Source of the DNA: Xiheicaenibacterium sp046351325
GTDB lineage: Bacteria > Myxococcota_A > Polyangia > Polyangiales > Polyangiaceae
Length of the DNA stretch: 64,000 nucleotides
Assembly: GCA_046351325.1 (NCBI GenBank)
Contig: JAXLYR010000002.1
Coordinates: 434,001-498,000, forward strand
Direction of reading: 5' to 3'
Under the pieces are notes generated by a model. The model was not told where the DNA came from, searched no databases, and worked only from the letters and a program-made list of their open reading frames with translations. The translations under genes were made by a program, and so were the position numbers. Positions 1 to 8,721 of this stretch are shown here, one piece after another (position 1 is the first letter of the stretch; each line of letters begins with the position of its first letter).

Positions 1-59
1 CGAGCGCGATACAGGCTGTCCGGTCGCGCTTCATCGGACCTTGATTAGACTGGCCCTCG

Positions 60-728
60 ATGATCGACCTCTACACGGCGGCGACGCCCAATGGGCACAA
101 GGCATCCATCATGCTCGAGGAGCTCGAGCTGCCCTATCAGGTCCACGCGCTCTCGCTCGGAAAGGGAGACCAGAAGTCGCCCGAGTTCCTGAAGATCAAC
201 CCCAATGGTCGAATCCCCGCGATCGTCGATCGCGACGAGGGCGACTTTGCGGTCTTCGAGTCGGGCGCGATCCTGATCTACCTCGCAGAGAAAACAGGGC
301 GCCTCTTGCCGACCGAGCGAAAGGCCCGCTCCGTCGTCTTGCAATGGCTGATGTTCCAGATGGGTGGGATCGGCCCGATGCAAGGGCAGGCCGGTGTCTT
401 CTTCCGCTATGCCCCAGAGCGGATCCCCTATGCGATTCAGCGATACCAGCGTGAGACGCGCCGCCTCTATGAGGTCTTGGACAAGCGCCTCGCGGAGGCC
501 GAGTACCTCGGCGGCGAATACTCCATCGCCGATATTGCGACGTATCCCTGGGTGAAGGGGCACGACTGGGTCGGTGTCGACGTCGACGGACTCACCCATG
601 TGCAGCGTTGGCTTGCGGCGATCGGCGCGCGGCCGGCCGTGCAACGTGGTCTCGCGGTGCCGACCCCACCCCCCAAGGAGACCGAAGCTGAGAACCGCGT
701 GTCCGCGGCGCGCAGCATCCTCGTCTGA
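60..728 (+). CDS. yfcG: Nu-class glutathione S-transferase (YfcG-like)
   Basis: A 222-residue cytosolic GST-fold protein. The N-terminal thioredoxin-like domain (about 1-85) has TPNGHK at the start, the cis-Pro loop NPNGRIPAIVD and the glutathione gamma-Glu site FESGAILIYLAEKTG. The helical domain (about 90-205) contains GPMQGQ, IPYAIQRYQ and YSIADIATYPW. These signatures closely follow E. coli YfcG, whose family acts mainly as a glutathione-dependent disulfide reductase rather than a conjugating enzyme; that activity is family knowledge, not shown here. The ATG at 60 gives the usual family length. The gene is convergent with the thioredoxin gene, which ends 3 bp away; both are thiol-redox proteins. 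The 59 bases upstream hold nothing I can name. Confidence 0.93.
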   Translation: MIDLYTAATPNGHKASIMLEELELPYQVHALSLGKGDQKSPEFLKINPNGRIPAIVDRDEGDFAVFESGAILIYLAEKTGRLLPTERKARSVVLQWLMFQMGGIGPMQGQAGVFFRYAPERIPYAIQRYQRETRRLYEVLDKRLAEAEYLGGEYSIADIATYPWVKGHDWVGVDVDGLTHVQRWLAAIGARPAVQRGLAVPTPPPKETEAENRVSAARSILV

Positions 729-731
729 GGA

Positions 732-1118
732 CTAGCCCTGCGCGGCGCTCGCCTTCTTCGCCTCGAGCGCCTCGACCTTGCGACGCAGCTCTTCCATGTC
801 GAGGCCTTGAATCTTGGTGATGAGCTCGTCGAGCGCGCGAGCGGGGACCATGCCGGGCTGCTTGAAGAGCAGCACGCCATCACGCAAGACGGCGAGCGTC
901 GGGATGGCTTGCACCTCGAAGGCGCTCGCGAGCTCGGGCTGAGCCTCGGTGTCGACCTTGCCGAAGACGACGCCGGGGTGGCGCGTGGACGCGGCCTCGA
1001 ACACGGGCGCGAACATGCGACAGGGGCCGCACCAGCTCGCCCAGAAATCGAGGACGACGGTGCCTTTCTGATTGAGGAGCTGCGAGAGCTTGGGGGAGTC
1101 GACGGCGATGGTGCTCAT
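732..1118 (-). CDS. Thioredoxin
   Basis: A 128-residue thioredoxin. The active site is WCGPC with Cys30 and Cys33, preceded by VVLDFWAS, and the cis-Pro loop is AIPTLAVLRDG. It is a cytosolic dithiol-disulfide oxidoreductase. Thioredoxin normally ends near residue 105. This protein has about 20 extra C-terminal residues rich in Glu, Lys and Ala (MEELRRKVEALEAKKA), which look like a short helix or coiled coil. I chose the ATG at 1118; another lies two codons upstream at 1124, and the longer open frame up to 1343 encodes no recognizable sequence. It is divergent from the ATP-grasp gene, with about 85 bp between the starts. Confidence 0.9.
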   Translation of the reverse strand: MSTIAVDSPKLSQLLNQKGTVVLDFWASWCGPCRMFAPVFEAASTRHPGVVFGKVDTEAQPELASAFEVQAIPTLAVLRDGVLLFKQPGMVPARALDELITKIQGLDMEELRRKVEALEAKKASAAQG

Positions 1119-1203
1119 GCCCATTCGAGCCAGCCCGTCGACAAAAGGGTTCAGGCCCCCGCGCGACGAGTGCGGTCGATCTCGTGTAAAACCCAAGTCC
1201 TCG

Positions 1204-2418
1204 ATGCTGGTCGTATTCGTCGCTCCGTACTTCTCCGAAAACGCGAAGTTCTTCATTCGGCTCTTGGCGTCGCAGCCAGGCGTGCGCCTCGGCGTCGTCG
1301 GCCAGGAGGATCTCGGCCTCTTGCCGCCCGAGGTCTCGGCCAAGGTCGCTCGCTACGCGCGCGTCCGCGACGCGCTCACGACGAACGACATCGTCGCGGG
1401 CGTCGAGCAGATCCGCGCGGCCGAGGGCGTGCCTGTGCATCGGCTGCTCGGCATCCTCGAGCAGCTCCAAGTGCCGCTCGGCGAGGCCCGCGAGCGCCTG
1501 GATTTGCCGGGCATGCGCGGCGCTCAGGCGCTGAACTTCCGCGACAAGACGCGGATGAAAGATCTCCTGCGCGCAGCTGGCGTCCCGGTCGCGCGTCATC
1601 GGCTCGTGAAGACGACCGCGGGCGCGCTCGATTTCGCGAAGGAGGTCGGCTACCCGCTCGTCGTGAAGCCGCCCGCGGGCGCCGCGTCGCAGACGACGTT
1701 TCGCGCGACCGACGAGGCCTCGCTGCGCGCCGCGCTCGGTCCGACGTCCATCGCCGCGGACGGCGTCGTCCTGCTCGAGGAGTTCGTCACCGGCGAGGAG
1801 CACTCGTACGACGCGTTCGTGAAGAACGGCGAGGTCCTCTTCTACTCCGTCTCGAACTACATGCCTGCGCCGCTCGAGGTGGTGGAAAATCCCTGGATTC
1901 AGTGGCGGGTCGTGTTGCCCCGCGACTACCAGTCCGACGACATCGCGACGGCCGGCAAGAAGACGCTCGAGGTCCTCGGACTCGAGACGGGGATGTGTCA
2001 CCTCGAGTGGTTCCGCCGCGCGGACGGGAGCATCGTCATCTCCGAGGTCGGCGCGCGTCCTGGCGGCGCACAGATCCCGACGCTCATCGCGCGCGCTCAC
2101 GACGTCGACTGCGTCGGCGCCTGGGCGAAGCTCGTGGTCTTCGACACGTTCGAGCCTTTTCCCGAGCGCAAATACGCCACGGGGGCGGCCTACCTCCGCG
2201 GTCAGGGAGAGGGCCGCGTGCGCGCCGTGCACGGGCTCGACGTGGTGAAGCGCGACCTCGGCGCGCTCATCACCGACGAGCGCTTGCCGCAGATCAACCA
2301 GGAGAAGAGCAAGTCGTACGAGGGTGAGGGCTTCATCGTGGTGCGCCACCCCGAGACCGCGCGGGTCGAAGAGGCGCTGAAGCACATCGTCTCGACGGTG
2401 CGCGTGGAGCTCGGGTGA
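1204..2418 (+). CDS. ATP-grasp domain carboxylate-amine/thiol ligase
   Basis: A 404-residue ATP-grasp enzyme. A Rossmann-like pre-ATP-grasp domain (about 1-105, starting LVVFVAPYFSE) is followed by the ATP-binding domain (about 110-310), with KDLLRAAGVPVARH, the nucleotide-binding strand YPLVVKPPAGAAS, the acidic EEFVTGEEHSYDAF and the metal-binding end ISEVGARPGG. This family couples ATP to acyl-phosphate formation followed by amide or thioester bond formation; the substrate cannot be read from the sequence. The ATG at 1204 sits directly before the Rossmann strand. The upstream in-frame extension to 1072 overlaps the divergent thioredoxin gene and is unlikely to be coding. The stop overlaps the GTG of the aminopeptidase gene by 4 bp, so the two are probably translationally coupled. 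Confidence 0.86.
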   Translation: MLVVFVAPYFSENAKFFIRLLASQPGVRLGVVGQEDLGLLPPEVSAKVARYARVRDALTTNDIVAGVEQIRAAEGVPVHRLLGILEQLQVPLGEARERLDLPGMRGAQALNFRDKTRMKDLLRAAGVPVARHRLVKTTAGALDFAKEVGYPLVVKPPAGAASQTTFRATDEASLRAALGPTSIAADGVVLLEEFVTGEEHSYDAFVKNGEVLFYSVSNYMPAPLEVVENPWIQWRVVLPRDYQSDDIATAGKKTLEVLGLETGMCHLEWFRRADGSIVISEVGARPGGAQIPTLIARAHDVDCVGAWAKLVVFDTFEPFPERKYATGAAYLRGQGEGRVRAVHGLDVVKRDLGALITDERLPQINQEKSKSYEGEGFIVVRHPETARVEEALKHIVSTVRVELG

Positions 2419-4184
2419 ACGCGCTCGATCCGCACTCCTTCGCGCGGCTCAGCGAGGTTCGCGTTCGCCACGTGGACCTCGAGCTGGAGGTGGATTTCGA
2501 GCGGCGCGTGGTGCGCGGTGCCGCGACCTTGCACGCGACCGGCGCGGGCCGGCTCGTCCTCGACACGCGTCGCCTCACGATCTCCAGCGTGACGCGCGCC
2601 GACGGCGCGGCGGTCACGTGGACGCTCGGCGCCGACGACGAGCTCCTCGGCGCGCCGCTCACGATCGATCTCGCGGACGGCGCTGCCGCGGTCCGCGTCG
2701 AATACGAGACCTCGCGCGGCGCGCCCGCGCTCGACTGGCTCGCGCCCGAGCAGACCCTCGGCGGCGAGCATCCGTTCCTCTTCACGCAGGGCCACGCGAT
2801 CGAGGCGCGGAGCTGGATGCCGATCCAGGACAGCCCCGCCGTGCGCGTGACCTACGCGGCGCGCATCACCGTGCCCGCCCCGCTCCTCGCGCTGATGAGC
2901 GCGGAGCGCACCGGCGTCGCGCCGAGCGCGGATGGCCAGCGAATCACCTACTCGTTCCGCATGGAGCAGCCGATCCCCGCGTACCTCTTCGCGCTCGCGG
3001 TCGGCCGCATGGGCCACCGCGAGACGGGTCCGCGGACGGGCGTTTTCGCCGAGCTGCCGATGCTCGATCGCGCCGCCGAGGAGTTCGCCGAGCTCGAGCG
3101 AATGCTCGGCGCCGCCGAGCCTCTCGGCGGGCCTTATCGGTGGGACCGATTCGACGTCGTCGTGATGCCGCCGTCTTTTCCTTACGGGGGAATGGAGAAC
3201 CCGCGGCTCACGTTCGCGTCGCCCACGCTCATCGCGGGGGATCGCTCGCTCACCACCGTCGTCGTGCACGAGCTCGCTCATGCGTGGGCCGGCAACCTCG
3301 TGACGAACGCGACGTGGGACGACTTCTGGCTGAACGAGGGCACCACGGTCTACCTCGAGCTCCGTTTGAACGAGCTCTTGTGGGGACGCGAGCGCGCCGA
3401 GTTTCTCAAGGCCTGGAGCTTTCGCGAGCTCGCCGCGGCGATCGAGAACATGGGCGCGACGTCGCCCGACACGCGGCTCGCGTACGAGATGCGAGGGCGC
3501 GACCCGGCGGTCGGCGTCACGCTCATCCCCTATTTGAAGGGCGCTGCGTTCTTCTGGACGCTCGAGGATCTCGTCGGGCGCGAGCGGCTCGACCCCTGGC
3601 TCCGCGGCTGGTTCGAGCGGCACGCGTTCGTGTCGGTGACGGCGCGCGAGCTCATCGACGACGTGCGGACGCACCTGCTCCGCCCGACCGATCCGCCGAT
3701 CGATCTCGAGCGCTGGGTGCACGCGCCGGGCATGCCGGACACACCGCCGCCGACGTCTCACTTGCTCGAGCAGGTCGACAGCGCGGCGCGCGCGTGGGTC
3801 GCGGGCGAGCCCGCCTCCGCCCTCGAGGCGCGCGGTGTCGCGCGCTTCACCCCGCAGGCGTGGCGTCATTTCCTCGGTGTTTTGCTCGCGTCGCCGCCCG
3901 AGGCCGCGCGCGTCCGTGAGCTCGACGCGGCCTTCGCGCTGTCGAAGAGCCACAACGCCGAGATCCTCGCGCCCTGGCTGAGGCTCGAAGCGCGCGCTCA
4001 CGAGGGCGAGTCCGCGATCGAGGCGTTCCTCTCGACGCACGGCCGCCTGAAGTACGTGCGACCGCTCTACGTCGAGCTCTGCGCGAGCGACTGGGGCAAG
4101 CCGATCGCCAAGCGCATCTACGCGCGGGCGCGGCCTCGCTACCACGCCCTCGTGCGCGGAAACCTCGACAAACTCCTCGGCTGA
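2415..4184 (+). CDS. M1 family zinc aminopeptidase (leukotriene A4 hydrolase-like)
   Basis: A 589-residue M1 metallopeptidase. The zinc site is complete: His285-Glu286-x-x-His289 in VVHELAHAWAGN and Glu308 in LNEGTTVY. The exopeptidase signature GGMENPRLTF lies just upstream. Order: N-terminal beta domain (about 1-190), catalytic domain (about 190-440), and a helical C-terminal domain (about 450-589) resembling the armadillo-like end of leukotriene A4 hydrolase-type aminopeptidases. It removes N-terminal residues from peptides. No signal peptide is visible, so it is probably cytoplasmic. The GTG start lies within the GTGA overlap with the ATP-grasp gene, which implies one operon. Confidence 0.93.
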   Translation: MNALDPHSFARLSEVRVRHVDLELEVDFERRVVRGAATLHATGAGRLVLDTRRLTISSVTRADGAAVTWTLGADDELLGAPLTIDLADGAAAVRVEYETSRGAPALDWLAPEQTLGGEHPFLFTQGHAIEARSWMPIQDSPAVRVTYAARITVPAPLLALMSAERTGVAPSADGQRITYSFRMEQPIPAYLFALAVGRMGHRETGPRTGVFAELPMLDRAAEEFAELERMLGAAEPLGGPYRWDRFDVVVMPPSFPYGGMENPRLTFASPTLIAGDRSLTTVVVHELAHAWAGNLVTNATWDDFWLNEGTTVYLELRLNELLWGRERAEFLKAWSFRELAAAIENMGATSPDTRLAYEMRGRDPAVGVTLIPYLKGAAFFWTLEDLVGRERLDPWLRGWFERHAFVSVTARELIDDVRTHLLRPTDPPIDLERWVHAPGMPDTPPPTSHLLEQVDSAARAWVAGEPASALEARGVARFTPQAWRHFLGVLLASPPEAARVRELDAAFALSKSHNAEILAPWLRLEARAHEGESAIEAFLSTHGRLKYVRPLYVELCASDWGKPIAKRIYARARPRYHALVRGNLDKLLG

Positions 4185-4190
4185 GCTCGA

Positions 4191-4757
4191 TCACTCGGTG
4201 AGGAGCGCGCCGTCGGGCCCGACGGCGTACGTGCCGTGCTCGGCCATCAGCGCGAGCAACGTCGCGCGGTCGGGTGGCGCCCCGAGCTTGCGCAGCGTCG
4301 CCGCGAGCCGCGCGAAAAACACCTCGTAGCCGGAAGGGGTGAGCATCGCCAGGTACCGCGCTGGCTCGTCGCTCGTGTTCGAGAAGCCGTGCGCGAGCCC
4401 GCGCGAGGCGTGCACGGTCTCTCCAGGGACGAGCTCGCGATAAGCGTCGCCGATCCTGAAGCGCAGGCGCCCCTCCAAGATGAAGAACGCCTCGTCGTGC
4501 CCTGCGTGCACGTGCTCGATGGGGCCTGCGTGGTGAGCCGGCATACGCCCCTCGAGCAGGGTGAGCGCGCCGCCAGTGTCCGACGCAGCGACCTTCACGC
4601 GGTAGGTCCAGCCTCGCATTTCGAGGAGGTCGCCCTCGTCTGGGCCGAGGACGTGGCCGCGCCCGCCCGCCAACCGAACGGGTCGGGGCAACGCGGCGTG
4701 CGACGGGGGGAGAGGCGATATCGTCGACTCGGTAGAAGCGTTATCGTGTGCTTTCAT
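4191..4757 (-). CDS. Cupin-domain protein
   Basis: A 188-residue single-cupin protein. Cupin motif 1 is seen in EHVHAGHDEAFFILEG (two His and a Glu as metal ligands) and motif 2 in HASRGLAHGFSN (final His ligand). The N-terminal about 35 residues are low in structure and rich in Pro/Ser. Such proteins are metal-dependent dioxygenases or isomerases, or small-molecule sensors; the substrate is unknown. The gene is divergent from a MocR-type regulator with only 16 bp between the two start codons, so it is the obvious target of that regulator and may act on the same amine or vitamin B6-related ligand. A later start inside the gene is possible. Confidence 0.85.
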   Translation of the reverse strand: MKAHDNASTESTISPLPPSHAALPRPVRLAGGRGHVLGPDEGDLLEMRGWTYRVKVAASDTGGALTLLEGRMPAHHAGPIEHVHAGHDEAFFILEGRLRFRIGDAYRELVPGETVHASRGLAHGFSNTSDEPARYLAMLTPSGYEVFFARLAATLRKLGAPPDRATLLALMAEHGTYAVGPDGALLTE

Positions 4758-4770
4758 ATGCGAAGATAAC
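4740..4770. promoter_or_regulatory. Candidate MocR operator (GTTATC-N19-GATAAC)
   Basis: A perfect 6-bp inverted repeat (GTTATC at 4740-4745, GATAAC at 4765-4770) flanks the smaller dyad TTC-ATATGC-GAA. It spans the start of the cupin gene and ends 3 bp before the MocR start. MocR-type regulators generally bind short repeats between themselves and a divergent target. With no room for two 5' leaders, one or both messages are probably leaderless, or one start is annotated too early. Confidence 0.5.
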
Positions 4771-4773
4771 ACA

Positions 4774-6237
4774 ATGCCGAACTCGGGCTCGCGTTCGCAC
4801 AGCCGAGGAGGGGCGGTGGCCGCGCCCGAGCGGGTGGCCGCGTACCTCCGCACGAAGCTCCGCGCGCTCACCGACGGCGAGGCAATTCCCTCGGTGCGCG
4901 CGCTCGTCGCGGAGCTCTCGGTGAGCCCGCTCACCGTCCAGAAGGCCTTCGCCATCCTGCGCCGGGAGGGACTGGTCGAGCCGCTCGCCGGTCGAGGTAC
5001 CTTCCGTGTGGCGCCCAGCCCCGCGGCGCCAGCGGTGACGCCGACCGACTTCGCGTGGCAGGCGCTGCCGCTCGGTGCGCGACCTCCGATGGAGGAGAGC
5101 TTCACGCGGCTCGTGGCCGGCGCGCCGCCTGGCGCGGCGTCGCTCGTCGGCGGATACCCCGACGAGACGCTGCAGCCGCAGGCGCTCCTCGCGCGGGCCG
5201 CGGCGCACGTCGCGCGGCGAGGGACGGGCTTTCGACGCCAGCCCACGGCGGGCAACGCCGATCTCGCGGCGTGGTTCGCCGCCGAGCTCACGCGCGGGTT
5301 CGGCGCGCCGCGGAGCTCGAGTGACATCCTTGTTACCTCGGGGGGGCAGGCCGCGCTCACGACGGTGTTTCGTGCGCTCGCGATCCCCGGCGCGCCGGCG
5401 CTCGTGGACTCGCCGACGTACGTGGGCGCGCTCGCAGCGCTCCGCGCCGCGGGCATGCGTCCGATCCCCGTGCCGACCGATCGCGAGGGCGTCCTGCCCG
5501 ACGCGCTCGCCGCGGCCTTCGCGCGGACGAACGCGAGCGTTTACTACGCGCAGCCCACGTTCGCGAACCCGACGGGCGCGAGCTTGTCCTTCGAGCGTCG
5601 CAGGGCCGTGCTCGAGGTCGCGGCGCGGGCGCGCGCGTTCGTGGTGGAGGACGACTACGCGCGCGACCTCGCGCTCGAGGGGCAGGCGCCAGCGCCGCTC
5701 GTTGCGATCGATCCGGCGCACGTCATCCACGTCCGCTCTCTCACGAAGGTCGTCGCGCCTGGCTTGCGCGTGGCGGCGGTCTCGGCGCACGGGCCCGTAC
5801 GCGCGCGCCTCCTCTCCGCGCTCGCGGTGAGCGAGCCCTTCGTGAGCGGTCTCTTGCAGGAGATCGCGCTCGAGCTCGTGACGAGTCCCGGGTGGCAGAA
5901 GCACCTCGCGCGCTTGACGGACACGCTGCGCGCGCGGCGTGATTTGTGTCTCTCTCACCTCGCGCGGTGGAAGGTGAAGGTCCACGTCGAGCCGCCCCTC
6001 GGGGGCTACACGCTCTGGGTTCGATTGCCCGACAGCATCTCGCCCGATCGCGTGGCGCGGCTCGCGGCGCGCGCCGACGTCGCGGTGATGAGCGGCGCGT
6101 CTTGGTTCGCGGCCGAGGCGCTCGCGAGCTTCTTGCGCGTGAGCTTCTTCGGCGCGCCGATCGACGTGCTCGGGCCCGCGATGGCCACGCTCGGCCGCGC
6201 GGTCGAGCGTGCAGCGCGACCCACGAATTCACGCTGA
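4774..6237 (+). CDS. MocR-type (GntR/aminotransferase) transcriptional regulator
   Basis: A 487-residue fusion of a GntR winged helix and a fold-type I aminotransferase-like domain. The DNA-binding part (about 15-75) includes IPSVRALVAELSVSPLTVQKA and the wing GRGTFRV. The aminotransferase part (about 120-480) includes TSGGQAALTTVF, YAQPTFANPTGA and the PLP lysine in HVRSLTKVVAPGLRV. MocR proteins use PLP or a PLP adduct as effector and usually regulate a divergent gene. Here that gene encodes a cupin. Residues 1-12 are Ser/Arg-rich and may not be translated if a downstream GTG is used. Confidence 0.93.
   Translation: MPNSGSRSHSRGGAVAAPERVAAYLRTKLRALTDGEAIPSVRALVAELSVSPLTVQKAFAILRREGLVEPLAGRGTFRVAPSPAAPAVTPTDFAWQALPLGARPPMEESFTRLVAGAPPGAASLVGGYPDETLQPQALLARAAAHVARRGTGFRRQPTAGNADLAAWFAAELTRGFGAPRSSSDILVTSGGQAALTTVFRALAIPGAPALVDSPTYVGALAALRAAGMRPIPVPTDREGVLPDALAAAFARTNASVYYAQPTFANPTGASLSFERRRAVLEVAARARAFVVEDDYARDLALEGQAPAPLVAIDPAHVIHVRSLTKVVAPGLRVAAVSAHGPVRARLLSALAVSEPFVSGLLQEIALELVTSPGWQKHLARLTDTLRARRDLCLSHLARWKVKVHVEPPLGGYTLWVRLPDSISPDRVARLAARADVAVMSGASWFAAEALASFLRVSFFGAPIDVLGPAMATLGRAVERAARPTNSR
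5322..5335 (+). repeat. Dyad TGACA-TCCT-TGTTA
   Basis: Member of the recurrent 14-bp dyad family, inside the MocR-type gene and followed by CC as in several other copies. Confidence 0.4.
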
Positions 6238-6288
6238 TTTCACGGGAAGACCGATGTTTCTCGAGGGGCGTCGAAGTCGGCGAACACC

Positions 6289-6909
6289 ATGAACGCCACC
6301 CACAAGCTCGGCTCCCTCCTCGGTCTCATCACGTGCCTCACCTTCGGCTGCGAGAGCAGCTCGACCCAAGCCTCGAGGGTCGCCTCCGACGAGCCCGCGA
6401 AGGACACGTCGTCCGCTATCGCGCCCGCGACCTCCGCGCCCGTGAGCTCCGCGCCCGTCGCGCTGCACTCGAGTGCGCCCGGTACACCGCCGCCTGCGAG
6501 CGCGATCCCTCTGCTCGATCTCGCGTCGCTGCCGAAGACCGCGAAGGCCATGAACGGCAAGCGCGTCCGCGTCGTCGGCGAGACCTTCCAAGGGGCCTTC
6601 GTTCTGCAGTTCGAGAACGGCGAGGTCGCGAGCTTCGAGGTGAAGACTCAGGTGTGCACGCTGGCTCTTTGTCTGCCCGACCACCCCTGCTGCAATCGAT
6701 GCGGCTCGGCCGTCTCGCTCAAGGGGCCCGAGCTCATGGGCGTGCGGTTGGTCTCTGGCGACGAGAACAACCCCAGGTTCGGGTGCGGCGGCGACAGCTG
6801 CTCACTCACGTGTAGCCCGGCCGAGGGGCGGTACGAGGCGATCGGCATCTTCCGCTTGGGGTCGAACGGCGAGCTCGATCTCGTGGTCGAGTCGCTCTCG
6901 CCGGCCTGA
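6289..6909 (+). CDS. Exported Cys-rich protein, putative lipoprotein
   Basis: A 206-residue protein of unknown family. A hydrophobic N-terminus (about 8-20) ends in TFGC, a weak lipobox with Cys21, followed by a Ser/Ala/Pro-rich linker to about residue 75. The folded C-terminal part begins KRVRVVGETFQGAFVLQFENG, resembling an OB-like beta fold, and carries a cluster of cysteines (QVCTLALCLPDHPCCNRC and FGCGGDSCSLTC). These suggest disulfides or metal binding outside the cytoplasm. No catalytic motif is visible. It lies between the MocR gene and the kinase gene on the same strand, with about 50 and 75 bp gaps. Confidence 0.75.
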   Translation: MNATHKLGSLLGLITCLTFGCESSSTQASRVASDEPAKDTSSAIAPATSAPVSSAPVALHSSAPGTPPPASAIPLLDLASLPKTAKAMNGKRVRVVGETFQGAFVLQFENGEVASFEVKTQVCTLALCLPDHPCCNRCGSAVSLKGPELMGVRLVSGDENNPRFGCGGDSCSLTCSPAEGRYEAIGIFRLGSNGELDLVVESLSPA

Positions 6910-6984
6910 GCGCCGAGGGCCGCGAGCGCCCGAGCCGTGAGGGTTGACCACACGAGGGATCGCGGTTCGACTCGCGAGGTCTCG

Positions 6985-8721
6985 ATGAGCATCCCCTCCC
7001 TACCCGTGAATGTGGGCGACACGCTGCTTGGCAAATACCAAGTCGAGCGCATCGTCGGTGCGGGCGGGATGGGAGCCGTCGTCGCGGTCCGCCACATCGA
7101 GCTCGGCGAGCTCTACGCGATGAAGTTCATGCTCCCAGCCGTCGCCGAGAACAAGGTCTCGCTCGAGCGCTTCATGCGCGAGGCCCGCGCCGCGGCGAAG
7201 CTCACGAGCGAGCACGTCACCAAGGTGCACGACGTCGGCCGACTCGAGAGCGGGGCGCCGTACATGCTGATGGAGCACCTGAAGGGCCAGGATCTCGAGA
7301 AGCTCCTCGACAAGCAGGGGCCGGTGCCCGCGAAGGTCGCCGCGCGCTATGTGATGCAGGCCTGCGACGGCATCGCCGAGGCGCACGAGCTCGGGATCGT
7401 CCACCGCGATCTCAAGCCCGCGAACCTCTTCCTGACGAGGCGCGCGAACGGCACGGACTGCATCAAGGTCCTCGACTTCGGGATCTCGAAGTCCGTCGCA
7501 GGCGCCGACGCGCAGTCGATGACGCGCACGACGAGCGTGATGGGCTCGCCCTATTACATGTCGCCCGAGCAGATGCGCTCGAGCAAGAACGTCGACTTCC
7601 GCACGGATATCTGGTCGCTCGGCGTCATCCTCTACCAACTGACGACGGGGCGCGTCCCGTTCCCGGGCGAGAGCATCACCGAGGTTTGTTCGGGCGTCTT
7701 GACCAGCGATCCGCCGCCGATCATCGAGGTCCTGCCGGGGATCCCCGCGGAGCTCGACGCCATCGTTCGTCGCTGCCTCGAGAAGCAAGCCGAGGAGCGG
7801 TACGGCTCGGCGCGAGAGCTCGCGGCTGCATTGGAAGCTCTCGAGCAGTCGCCACCGGCCCGCGAGGTGAAGGCCGCACCCGCACCCGCGGTCGCGGTCG
7901 CGGTCCCGGGGCCGCGCCTCGGGCCGGGCGGGACGATCGCGATCGAAAAATCCGAGGCGCTCTCGAAGACCACACCCGACGAGGGCGCTCGATCGAAGCC
8001 CGCGATGGGAGAGTCTTCGAGCGGTGTTGCCCCGGCCAAGACGGGCGACGTTCTCGCGGCGACGGCGACGTCGGCGGGGACGCCGCGGGGCACGTCGAAG
8101 GCGGTCTTCTTCGTCGCGGGTGGGGTGATCGCCGTCGCGCTTGCGGCGGGCCTCGCGCTTCGATTCTCAGGCAGCACGGCAGCACCGTCGTCGAACAACG
8201 CGCCTGTCGTCACGGCCACCGAGAGCGCGGTCGCGCGCGACACGAGCCCTTCGGGTGTGGCGACGGCCGCGCCGTCGATGTCGAACATCGTCGTGACGAC
8301 GACGAGCCCTTCGGGCTCGGCGATCACCTCGGTTCGGAGCAATCCGACGCGGGCGACGGCGACGCTCGCGCAATCGAGTGCGCCGGCGGTGGCCACGGTG
8401 TCTCCGAGCGCCTCGGCCGTCGAGAGCACCGCGTACGACGCCGCCGCCGCGAAGGGCGAGTTTCGAGCCGCGACGACCAACGCGCAGGTCAGCTGCGGTG
8501 GAGGCGGCGCCATGCAGTGGGGGACAGTGTCCGTCACGATCGCGCCCGCGGGGACCGTGCAATCCGCGTCCGCGAGCGGCTGGGACGCGACTCGCAACGC
8601 CTGTGTCGAGCGCGCCTTTCGCAAGATGACGGTGCGCCCGTTCGAGGGCTCGGCGCAATCCATCAGCGAGCGGATCCGCGTGGCGATCGAGCCCGGCAAA
8701 GAGCCGACGCCAGCGCCCTAG
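6985..8721 (+). CDS. Transmembrane Ser/Thr protein kinase (Pkn2 family)
   Basis: A 578-residue Hanks-type kinase. The glycine loop is VGAGGMGAV and the ATP lysine is Lys47. The catalytic loop is HRDLKPAN with Asp142, and DFG follows with Asp164. APE is represented by SPEQM, so the kinase domain (about 15-275) looks active. A Pro/Ala-rich juxtamembrane linker leads to one membrane helix (about 373-394), then a Ser/Thr-rich extracytoplasmic stalk. The terminal domain (about 495-575), containing WGTVSVTIAP and ACVERAFRKMTVRPFEG, resembles the C-terminal domain of myxobacterial AgmX/PglI-type proteins. It probably senses an envelope signal. I chose the ATG at 6985 over an upstream GTG at 6937. 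It ends with a 4-bp convergent overlap with the MFS gene. Confidence 0.93.
   Translation: MSIPSLPVNVGDTLLGKYQVERIVGAGGMGAVVAVRHIELGELYAMKFMLPAVAENKVSLERFMREARAAAKLTSEHVTKVHDVGRLESGAPYMLMEHLKGQDLEKLLDKQGPVPAKVAARYVMQACDGIAEAHELGIVHRDLKPANLFLTRRANGTDCIKVLDFGISKSVAGADAQSMTRTTSVMGSPYYMSPEQMRSSKNVDFRTDIWSLGVILYQLTTGRVPFPGESITEVCSGVLTSDPPPIIEVLPGIPAELDAIVRRCLEKQAEERYGSARELAAALEALEQSPPAREVKAAPAPAVAVAVPGPRLGPGGTIAIEKSEALSKTTPDEGARSKPAMGESSSGVAPAKTGDVLAATATSAGTPRGTSKAVFFVAGGVIAVALAAGLALRFSGSTAAPSSNNAPVVTATESAVARDTSPSGVATAAPSMSNIVVTTTSPSGSAITSVRSNPTRATATLAQSSAPAVATVSPSASAVESTAYDAAAAKGEFRAATTNAQVSCGGGGAMQWGTVSVTIAPAGTVQSASASGWDATRNACVERAFRKMTVRPFEGSAQSISERIRVAIEPGKEPTPAP

Noticed and set aside
732..1343. 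Longer thioredoxin reading frame starting at 1343
   Set aside because: The extra 75 residues are not thioredoxin-like and overlap the divergent ATP-grasp gene.
2202..4145. Long open frame antisense to the aminopeptidase gene (647 codons)
   Set aside because: Arg-rich, no recognizable motif, and a by-product of GC-biased codon use on the other strand.
8520..8533. GGGACAGTGTCC palindrome in the kinase gene as another dyad copy
   Set aside because: Arm sequence and spacing differ from the 14-bp family.
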